64,000 bases of DNA from positions 186,001-250,000 of the forward strand of contig JAAFJF010000001.1 of assembly GCA_013298815.1 (NCBI GenBank), read 5' to 3'. The position numbers and the translations under genes were made by a program. This stretch comes from Polaromonas sp. (lineage in GTDB: Bacteria > Pseudomonadota > Gammaproteobacteria > Burkholderiales > Burkholderiaceae_C). Below are positions 18,012 through 24,611 of this stretch, in pieces. The notes beneath the pieces are model-generated. The model was not told where the DNA came from. It ran no database searches and worked only from the letters and a program-made list of their open reading frames with translations. How positions within the stretch are numbered: the stretch's first letter is position 1; every line of letters starts with the position of its first letter.

Positions 18012-18806
18012 TTAGTCCACATCGTCACTCTGGCGCGTGAATGACACACCGCCATCCACCACCAGCGTTGCGCCCACCACGTAGTCGCCCGCGCGGGAAG
18101 CGAGGTAAATCGCCGCACCCGCCATGTCTTCGTCCACACCCACTCGTCCAGCGGGCACGCGTTTGGAAACCATATCGCCGTGGTCGCGTGCCACTTTGTT
18201 CATCTCGGAGGCAAAAGCGCCCGGCGCAATGGCTGTCACGGCGATGTTGTCTTTGGCCAAACGCAGTGCCATGCGCTTGGTCAGGTGAATCAAGCCGGCT
18301 TTGCTGGCGGCATACGAGTAGGTTTCTTGTGCGTTGATGGATATACCGTCTATGGAGGCGATGTTGATGACCTTGGCAACCTGCGTTTTTGCGGCAAGCC
18401 GCAGCGCAGGCGTCAAGATTTGGGTCAAAAAGAAGGGGGCTTTCAGGTTCAAGTCCACCACTTTGTCCCAGCCAGACTCGGGGAAGGCGTCGTAATCAGC
18501 GCCCCAAGCCGCGCCCGCATTGTTGACCAAAATATCCAGTTGCGGTTCGAGCGCCAAGTAAGCGTCGGCCAAAGCTTGCGCACCCGCCACGCTGGACACA
18601 TCGCCAGGAATGGCAATGCAAGTGCCAAATTGAGACAGTTCTTTAGCGGTATCTATGCAAGTCTGTGCCTTACGCGCTGATATATATACTTTTGCCCCTT
18701 GTGCTAAGAAGCCCTTGGCGATCATGCGGCCAATGCCACGCGAGCCGCCTGTAATCAGCGCTGTGCGCCCTTTGAGAGAGAAAAGATCGGTCATGCCAGT
18801 GCTCAT
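18012..18806 (-). CDS. SDR-family oxidoreductase, FabG-like
   Basis: A 264-residue classical short-chain dehydrogenase. The cofactor motif TGGSRGIGRMIA is at about residues 19-30, NNAG follows, and the catalytic Ser and YxxxK are in IASIDG and YSYAASKAGL. The C-terminal part ends GATLVVDGGVSFTR. Arg after the glycine motif and in SARKA suggests NADP(H). Family members reduce or oxidise 3-oxoacyl groups, sugars or alcohols; no substrate can be assigned. It is convergent with the IclR gene 13 bp away. Confidence 0.88.
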   Translation of the reverse strand: MSTGMTDLFSLKGRTALITGGSRGIGRMIAKGFLAQGAKVYISARKAQTCIDTAKELSQFGTCIAIPGDVSSVAGAQALADAYLALEPQLDILVNNAGAAWGADYDAFPESGWDKVVDLNLKAPFFLTQILTPALRLAAKTQVAKVINIASIDGISINAQETYSYAASKAGLIHLTKRMALRLAKDNIAVTAIAPGAFASEMNKVARDHGDMVSKRVPAGRVGVDEDMAGAAIYLASRAGDYVVGATLVVDGGVSFTRQSDDVD

Positions 18807-18981
18807 GGTGTGTCCTTTTAAGCTAAATTACATCAAAAATCAGAGCATAGCGGCTCGACACGTCAAGCCGCGTCACCAAGGCGCTAGGAATAAGAGTCAA
18901 TGGAATGCTTAAAAGTAGAGCTAAAAACTGAGATAATACGAGGTTAACTTTCACCAACCCCCTTATTAATTGGAGCCCATC

Positions 18982-19146
18982 ATGGCAAAAGTATTCAGAA
19001 CCGAAGCAGACCGTAAAGCAACGCCACGTCCAGTCGCGCCTAAAGGCGTTTGCTATACAACTGGCAAAGGCCAAAAAATCAGTTTAGAGCGTGGATCACA
19101 CACTAACAGCAAGAAAAACCCAGGCAAGCGCGCGCACCAAGGTTAA
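18982..19146 (+). CDS. 54-residue basic protein of unknown function
   Basis: A small gene with a good ribosome site (GGAG at 18972-18975) and its own terminator. The product starts MAKVFRTEADRKATPRPVAP and ends KKNPGKRAHQG. It is very rich in Lys and Arg, has one Cys (KGVCYTTGKGQ), no signal peptide and no membrane segment. The composition recalls a nucleic-acid- or ribosome-associated protein, but I recognise no family. It lies directly upstream of the peptide-export locus; its terminator argues that it is a separate transcription unit. Confidence 0.65.
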   Translation: MAKVFRTEADRKATPRPVAPKGVCYTTGKGQKISLERGSHTNSKKNPGKRAHQG

Positions 19147-19162
19147 AAAACCTTGTTTCTTT
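19138..19162 (+). terminator. intrinsic terminator of the 54-residue gene
   Basis: A 7-bp perfect stem CAAGGTT/AACCTTG with a four-A loop overlaps the stop codon and is followed by TTTCTTT. Confidence 0.65.
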
Positions 19163-19322
19163 GAAAAGGTGAAAATTACCAAAAGTAACCTTTTGTTGCG
19201 TAAAACACGTTGATTTGTAGGTTTAAGTATTACTTTTGAATTAGACTTGAAGATCTAAATTAATGTAAAAGACATCTAATTTGGTTTCTTGAATATCAAT
19301 TTCAACATCTTAGGAGTAAGAA

Positions 19323-19508
19323 ATGCGCGAACTCAACGTCAAAGAAATGGAAGCAGTCGCTGGTGGCTGGGGTTGCTGGTCACGTCGTAGAAGCAGCTGT
19401 TCGCCAACGCCAACACCTACTTGTACGCCAACACCACCGCCTACCTGTAGCCCTCCGCCATCATGTGGCACGACGCCAACGCCCACACCTGGACCAACGC
19501 CGTTTTAA
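19323..19508 (+). CDS. double-glycine precursor peptide with a Pro/Thr/Cys-rich core
   Basis: A 61-residue precursor with a ribosome site (AGGAG at 19312-19316). The leader MRELNVKEMEAVAGG has Leu at -12, Glu at -8, Met at -7, Val at -4 and Gly-Gly at -2/-1, the canonical pattern cut by C39-peptidase exporters. The predicted 46-residue mature peptide begins WGCWSRRRSSC. It continues with Pro/Thr repeats and has five Cys at core positions 3, 11, 19, 27 and 33, the first four exactly eight residues apart; 15 of 46 residues are Pro. A fusion protein, a C39 ABC exporter and a TolC-type channel follow on the same strand. I see no immunity gene and no modifying enzyme. The role could be a microcin-like antibacterial, a signal or a metal-binding peptide; the core matches no family I recognise. 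Confidence 0.85.
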   Translation: MRELNVKEMEAVAGGWGCWSRRRSSCSPTPTPTCTPTPPPTCSPPPSCGTTPTPTPGPTPF

Positions 19509-19520
19509 TACGGTAACGTC

Positions 19521-19541
19521 AAATTACTGATGCAGTAATTT
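19521..19541. other. hairpin 1 between precursor and exporter genes
   Basis: A perfect 9-bp stem AAATTACTG/CAGTAATTT with the loop ATG, 12 bases after the precursor stop. No T-run follows, so it may protect the 3' end of the precursor mRNA rather than terminate. Confidence 0.55.
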
Positions 19542-19563
19542 CACCTTGTTACGGGTGACCACA

Positions 19564-19589
19564 ACAAACGACGCTTTTGCGTCGTTTGT
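19564..19589 (+). terminator. hairpin 2, possible partial terminator before the exporter genes
   Basis: A perfect 11-bp stem ACAAACGACGC/GCGTCGTTTGT with a TTTT loop, followed by only a short T-rich stretch (CGTTT). It could limit read-through so that more precursor than exporter is made. Confidence 0.55.
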
Positions 19590-19622
19590 CGTTTCTGCCA
19601 CCCAACATACAATGTTTGCACC

Positions 19623-20906
19623 ATGAAACATCAACCCGCTGACGCGTCACCACCAGCCTTGTTTCGACACGAGGCGGTAAGCGCAGTTCACCCACAACAA
19701 TACGGCGAAATCACCTTGGTACCAGGTGTTTCATCGCGCTGGTTTGCTGTTGTAGGTTTGTGCGTTGTTGTAGGTTTAACCGCCTTTATCGGTTTGGGTA
19801 GCTATACACGTCGCACAACCGTGGTTGGACACATGTATCCCAGCGAGGGCGTGATCAAGCTTACTGCAGCTCAGCCTGGCGTTGTTGTTGAACAACGCGT
19901 AAAAGACGGGCAACTCGTGAAGCGCGGCGATGTACTTTTTGTATTGTCATCTGACCGCTTAGGCGCAGACAACCTTGATTACCAGCGGGGAATTGCCGCA
20001 CAAATTGAGTCGCGCCGCCGCTCTCTTGAAGACGATTTGAAGCGCGCTACGCAATCTGAGCCACTAGAGACTGACCAGCTGAAACGGCGCTTAAGCTCTT
20101 TGCGTGCTGAGCAAGAGCAGGTTGCACGACAAGCGCAGCAACTAGGCCTTCGTGCAGCAGGGGCTGAAGAAGCAATCAAACGCTACGAGGGCCTGTTTAA
20201 GCAAGATTTTGTGTCCAAAGATGAGCTGCTGGCAAAGCAAGCCGAGCTGGCTGAGGTGCAAACCCGTGTTCAAGGTAACCGCCGCGATATGCTGGCCTTG
20301 GAGCGTGATTTGGCGTCTACGCAGCGAGATTTAGAGTCTGTACGTGTGCGGTTTGCGAGTCAGCGCTCCGAGTTAGATCGTTCTGTGTTAACGACGCAGC
20401 AAGAGTTTTCAGAGCTTGAAGCCAAGCGGCGCGTGGTGGTTAGTGCGCCAGCAGACGGGAAAATAACCCTGCTGCAGGCTGAATTGGGTCAAAGCGTCGA
20501 GGCGGGGCGCCCATTGGCTCAAGTCGTGCCCTTGGCGCATCAATTAATTGCAAGGCTCTATGCGCCTAGCCGGGCCGCTGGCTTCGTCCAAGTGGGCGCG
20601 CCTGTGTTGCTGCGCTTGGATGCGTTTCCTTATCAAAAATATGGGCAACTTAGCGGTAAGGTGGTGTCGGTCTCAAATGCTGCAGTGAGCACAGCAGATC
20701 TGCAAGGCTACGTACCCCGCGCGGATATTGCTGGCGAGGGGGTCTTCGCTATCACAGTAAGTTTGCCAGATCAAAAAATGGGTGATCCCGCAGAGAGGCT
20801 GCAGCTCCAGTCTGGCATGCGGGTTGAAGCCGATCTTTTGCACGAGACACGGCGTTTGTACGAGTGGATTTTGGAGCCCATTTACGCAGCTCGGTCACGG
20901 CTATAA
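19623..20906 (+). CDS. CvaA/RaxA-type membrane fusion protein
   Basis: Periplasmic adaptor of a type I peptide exporter, 427 residues. One N-terminal membrane helix (about residues 38-61, FAVVGLCVVVGLTAFIGLGS) is followed by the first barrel/lipoyl half (GVVVEQRVKDGQLVKRGDVLFVL). A long coiled-coil hairpin spans about residues 118-265. Then come the second lipoyl half (VVSAPADGKITLLQAELGQSVEAG) and a C-terminal barrel. The end reads RRLYEWILEPIYAARSRL, very close to the terminal segment of CvaA/RaxA proteins that serve double-glycine peptides. It is followed by the C39 ABC exporter with a 17-bp gap. Confidence 0.9.
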   Translation: MKHQPADASPPALFRHEAVSAVHPQQYGEITLVPGVSSRWFAVVGLCVVVGLTAFIGLGSYTRRTTVVGHMYPSEGVIKLTAAQPGVVVEQRVKDGQLVKRGDVLFVLSSDRLGADNLDYQRGIAAQIESRRRSLEDDLKRATQSEPLETDQLKRRLSSLRAEQEQVARQAQQLGLRAAGAEEAIKRYEGLFKQDFVSKDELLAKQAELAEVQTRVQGNRRDMLALERDLASTQRDLESVRVRFASQRSELDRSVLTTQQEFSELEAKRRVVVSAPADGKITLLQAELGQSVEAGRPLAQVVPLAHQLIARLYAPSRAAGFVQVGAPVLLRLDAFPYQKYGQLSGKVVSVSNAAVSTADLQGYVPRADIAGEGVFAITVSLPDQKMGDPAERLQLQSGMRVEADLLHETRRLYEWILEPIYAARSRL

Positions 20907-20923
20907 ACCCATCAATACAAAAC

Positions 20924-23107
20924 ATGGGTGAACATACACATAAAACTATGCCATTGCTTGACCGATTACAACTGGGCTGGGGGTCGCGCATGCCTGTGAT
21001 TTTGCAAACAGAAGCGTCAGAGTGTGGTTTGGCATGCGTTGCCATGCTGCTGGCTAAGCACGGCACGGTGACAGATGTTGCCACCTTACGACGTCGCCAC
21101 GGTGCAGTGCCGCAAGGCATGACATTGCTTGATCTTGCCAGAGTCGCTAAAGCTGAGCAACTGACGACGCGGGCCGTCAGGGTCGAGCTTGGCGAGCTAA
21201 AACAACTGCGTTTACCCGCCATATTGCACTGGAACATGGGACATTTTGTGGTGCTGAGCGAGATCCGTGGCGGTAAATACCATGTCATTGACCCTGCGCA
21301 TGGCGAACGCGTGTTTTCGCAGCAGGAGATGTCACGCAATTTCACGGGTGTGGCTATGGAGGCATGGCCTGCGAACGATTTTGTGGCTAAGCAAGAAGCT
21401 CAAAGTGTCTCATTAAAAGCTTTGGTCGGCCGTGTCAGTGGGTTGTGGCCAACGCTTTGGCGGGTACTCGCCGTGTCATTGACTTTAGAAGTGGTGGGGC
21501 TGATTTTCCCCTTGTTCATGCAGTGGGTGGTGGACAACGTCGTTGTAACGCGTGACCTTGGTTTGCTGTCGACGCTGGCATTGGGGTTTTTATTGCTGCT
21601 AGTCATTCAGCAGCTATTTACTTTGGTACGCTCATGGTTGGTGCTGAAGGTGGGTACACAGCTTCGTGTCCAGTGGCGTTCAAACGTGCTTAGTCATCTG
21701 CTGATGTTGCCTTTGGACTATTTTGCACGCAGGCACTTGGGCGATGTGATGTCGCGCTTTGAATCGGTAGATCGCATTCAAAAAGTACTGACTGACACGT
21801 TCGTAGAAACAGCACTTGATGGGTTGATGGTTGTCTTGACGCTGGGTCTGATGCTGCTGTACAGCCCCGTGCTAACAGCTATCGCTGTGGTTTCAGTTTT
21901 ACTTTACGCAGGCGTTCGCTGGTTGTGGTTTGGCCCGATGCGTAACGCCATGGCTGAGCATCTTGTGCGCAATGCAAACGAGGCCAGTTTTCTACTAGAA
22001 ACAGTGCGTGGCATGCGTACGATACGTCTGTTTTCACGCCATACAGAGCGATTGGGTGCATGGCAGTCACTGATGGTCGCGGATGTCAATGCAAACTTGA
22101 AAGTTCAAAAACTCGAAGTTTTTTACCGTTTGATGCGCGGCACATTGTCTGGCGCATTTGCCTTGTTATTGCTTTGGTGGGGTGCCCGTGATGTCATGGC
22201 TGGCACGATGAGTGTTGGTATGTTGCTCGCATTTTTAGCTTACAGAAATCAATTTGACAGTCGTTTTACGGAGTTGGTCAACAAATGGATTGATTTACGC
22301 ATGCTGGGGCTGGACGCGCAGCGCTTGGCTGATATCGTGTTGACCGCGCCTGAGGCTGCTACAGCAGGGTTGATGTCCAAGTCATCCACGAAACCGCCAA
22401 GTATTGAGATCAAAGACCTTCATTTTCGGTACTCAGAGGGTACGCCAGATGTGCTTGCAGGTTTGAGTTTGACAATTCCTGCTGGTCAATCAGTTGCGAT
22501 TGCCGGTGCCTCTGGTGGCGGTAAAACCACCTTGGTGAACTTGCTTTTAGGTGTTTATAGCCCTCAGCACGGCGATATACGCATTGATGGTGTGCCCTTA
22601 GATCAACTGGGTGTGGCGCAGTGGCGCAACCAAGTAGCCACGGTGATGCAGGATGATGTACTTTTTGCAGGCTCAATTGCCGATAACATCAGTTTCTTCG
22701 ATCCCGTACCAGACCTTGCGTGGTTAGAGCGTTGCGCTGGCATGGCCGCCATTCATGATGACATCGCAAAAATGCCCATGGCCTATCAAACCTTGGTGGG
22801 CGATATGGGGAGCACCTTGTCGGGCGGTCAAAAACAACGTGTTTTGCTAGCGCGTGCTTTGTACCGTCGTCCGCTCGTACTCATACTTGATGAAGCAACC
22901 AGCCATTTGGATATTACGCGCGAAAGTGACGTCAACCAGGCCATTGCCAGCATGCCGCTAACGCGCATCGTGGTTGCGCACAGACAGCAAACCTTGGCCT
23001 CTGTTGATCGGGTGGTTGAGCTAGAGAACGGCTGCGTATTGCGTGATGAAACTGCACAGGAATTTGCACAGCGTATGACGCAAGCATTTGTAGGACGAGT
23101 GGCTTGA
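20924..23107 (+). CDS. C39-peptidase ABC exporter (CvaB/RaxB/LagD type)
   Basis: A 727-residue exporter that cleaves after the Gly-Gly of the precursor and drives transport. The N-terminal C39 domain has the catalytic Cys in LQTEASECGLACVAMLL and the His in HWNMGHFVVL, with Asp in VIDPAHG. Six membrane helices follow. The nucleotide-binding domain has Walker A GASGGGKTTLV, signature LSGGQKQRVLLARALY and Walker B VLILDEATSHLD. Both the peptidase and the ATPase therefore look intact. The ATG at 20924 is my choice; a GTG at 20864 inside the fusion-protein gene or an ATG at 20948 are alternatives. Its stop overlaps the next start (TGATG). Confidence 0.93.
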   Translation: MGEHTHKTMPLLDRLQLGWGSRMPVILQTEASECGLACVAMLLAKHGTVTDVATLRRRHGAVPQGMTLLDLARVAKAEQLTTRAVRVELGELKQLRLPAILHWNMGHFVVLSEIRGGKYHVIDPAHGERVFSQQEMSRNFTGVAMEAWPANDFVAKQEAQSVSLKALVGRVSGLWPTLWRVLAVSLTLEVVGLIFPLFMQWVVDNVVVTRDLGLLSTLALGFLLLLVIQQLFTLVRSWLVLKVGTQLRVQWRSNVLSHLLMLPLDYFARRHLGDVMSRFESVDRIQKVLTDTFVETALDGLMVVLTLGLMLLYSPVLTAIAVVSVLLYAGVRWLWFGPMRNAMAEHLVRNANEASFLLETVRGMRTIRLFSRHTERLGAWQSLMVADVNANLKVQKLEVFYRLMRGTLSGAFALLLLWWGARDVMAGTMSVGMLLAFLAYRNQFDSRFTELVNKWIDLRMLGLDAQRLADIVLTAPEAATAGLMSKSSTKPPSIEIKDLHFRYSEGTPDVLAGLSLTIPAGQSVAIAGASGGGKTTLVNLLLGVYSPQHGDIRIDGVPLDQLGVAQWRNQVATVMQDDVLFAGSIADNISFFDPVPDLAWLERCAGMAAIHDDIAKMPMAYQTLVGDMGSTLSGGQKQRVLLARALYRRPLVLILDEATSHLDITRESDVNQAIASMPLTRIVVAHRQQTLASVDRVVELENGCVLRDETAQEFAQRMTQAFVGRVA

Positions 23108-24555
23108 TGCGTGGCTTGCGTTTGCCGTACTGCCTCGCGATGGGTTTGCTGATTGGTGCTGTTAGCGTAAAAGCACAACCAGTCCAACAAAACACAGTCG
23201 TACAGTTAAAACTCACCAACACACTGCACGAGATTGCAGCAGGAAAACCAGAAACTCTGCAATTATCAGCACCTGCGATTAACTATGACGGTTTGACACG
23301 TGTGTTGAGTCAGACGCCAAACTGTGAGGCATCAAATACCGGGGCTGTGGTTGGTGTTTTGCGTATGGCTTCAGTCATCAATCAAGTCATTTGTCATCGC
23401 TTAGGTGTTCGCGAAGGTTTTGGATTGACCGAACAAGCCCGTGCAGCGCTAGAGCTTGCAGAAAACCAGCGACAACCCTCACTCAATCTCGCCGTCGGTT
23501 TCGATGCCGAGCGCAGTGGCAACACCAATGGCACAGTGGCATTGCGGATGGAATGGTTGCTGTTTGATTTTGGGGCGAGTCATGCAGGCATACAACAATC
23601 ACGACTAGCCTTGGCCGCTGTGCTGGACGAGCAGCGCGTAGAAGTTTTGTTGGCCTTGGCGGATGCTGCACAGTTGTTTGCCGCTGCAAAAACAGCTTTT
23701 GGCCGGTTAGAAGCTGCAGCCATCAATTTACGCACCGCACAAGATAGCGTTCGTATGACCGAGGCACGCCAAGCCGCAGGTGCCGGTTCGTTGGCCGAAA
23801 AGGTACAGGCGCAAACTGCTTTAGCACAAGCTCGTTTAGAGGAGGTGCGCGCTAAAAGCCAGTGCTTATCCGCTACTGGTTCATTAGCCATTGCGATGGG
23901 TTTAAGTGCGAACCAAACTTTCGAGTTTGATGCCACAGAAGCTGAGGATGACTCGTTTTTCGAGCGAAGCTTAGATATCAAAGCACTCATCGAGGAAGCA
24001 CGCACACGCCATCCTCGCATCACGGCAGCACGAGCGCGACTGGCTGAAACTCAGGCGCGATTCAGATCAATCGAAGCTGAGCGTTGGGGCAATGTCAGCT
24101 TAAGTGCAGTGGCGGGCAGAATCCGCACCAGCAGTTATACCGACCTGCGCGATACGGGCTCTGCTTCGGTCTTATGGACATTGCCCCTGCTTGATCGCGG
24201 CGTGACCAGTGCCCGTCAACGTGATGGTTTGGGGCAAATCCAAGTACGCAGCGCCAACATGGACGATGCGCTGAATCAAATCGAACTACAAGTCTGGCAG
24301 CAAAGCCAAGCCCTCATCAGCGACCGAAATATCCTGCGCGAAGCTCGCGCCGTGCGAAATAGTGCGGAGCTGTCGTTGCGCGTCAGCAGTGAGCGCTACC
24401 GTTCAGGCGTAGGCTTGTTCAGCGACGTTTTAACTGCGCAAAACGTGGCTGCCAACGCTCGCTTCCAATGGGTAGAAGCGCGTGCCAATCTGCTCAAATC
24501 ACAGCTCAGACTGGCCGCTTCAATTGGGCGATTTGGGCCTTTGGCACCCAGTTAA
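23107..24555 (+). CDS. TolC-family outer-membrane channel of the peptide exporter
   Basis: A 482-residue outer-membrane efflux protein. A signal peptide (hydrophobic LAMGLLIGAVSVKAQ) is followed by the two-fold repeated coiled-coil/barrel organisation of the TolC family. Long heptad-rich helices carry QAAGAGSLAEKVQAQTALAQARLEEV, shown here as its repeated AQ pattern, and later SSERYRSGVGLFSDVLTAQN. The latter is the YRxGxxxxxDVL-type signature near the C-terminus. Its start overlaps the exporter stop, so the three export genes are translationally linked. An 11-bp tandem repeat begins at the last codons. Confidence 0.9.
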   Translation: MRGLRLPYCLAMGLLIGAVSVKAQPVQQNTVVQLKLTNTLHEIAAGKPETLQLSAPAINYDGLTRVLSQTPNCEASNTGAVVGVLRMASVINQVICHRLGVREGFGLTEQARAALELAENQRQPSLNLAVGFDAERSGNTNGTVALRMEWLLFDFGASHAGIQQSRLALAAVLDEQRVEVLLALADAAQLFAAAKTAFGRLEAAAINLRTAQDSVRMTEARQAAGAGSLAEKVQAQTALAQARLEEVRAKSQCLSATGSLAIAMGLSANQTFEFDATEAEDDSFFERSLDIKALIEEARTRHPRITAARARLAETQARFRSIEAERWGNVSLSAVAGRIRTSSYTDLRDTGSASVLWTLPLLDRGVTSARQRDGLGQIQVRSANMDDALNQIELQVWQQSQALISDRNILREARAVRNSAELSLRVSSERYRSGVGLFSDVLTAQNVAANARFQWVEARANLLKSQLRLAASIGRFGPLAPS

Positions 24556-24600
24556 CGCCAAGTTGATACCAAGTTAATGCCGGGTTGATGCCAAGTTAAA
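24546..24600 (+). repeat. five tandem 11-bp repeats at the 3' end of the TolC gene
   Basis: Units ACCCAGTTAAC, GCCAAGTTGAT, ACCAAGTTAAT, GCCGGGTTGAT and GCCAAGTTAAA run head to tail. The first unit contains the stop codon of the TolC-type gene. The array fills the gap to the end of icmF. Confidence 0.85.
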
Positions 24601-24611
24601 GCTAGACAAAC

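Noticed and set aside
18823-19074. 83-codon minus-strand frame over the 54-residue gene
   Set aside because: The plus-strand small gene has a ribosome site and terminator; the minus frame has neither.
19147-19322. Immunity gene for the peptide system in the gap before the precursor
   Set aside because: The 176-bp AT-rich gap has no frame of useful length on either strand; no candidate immunity protein lies inside the locus.
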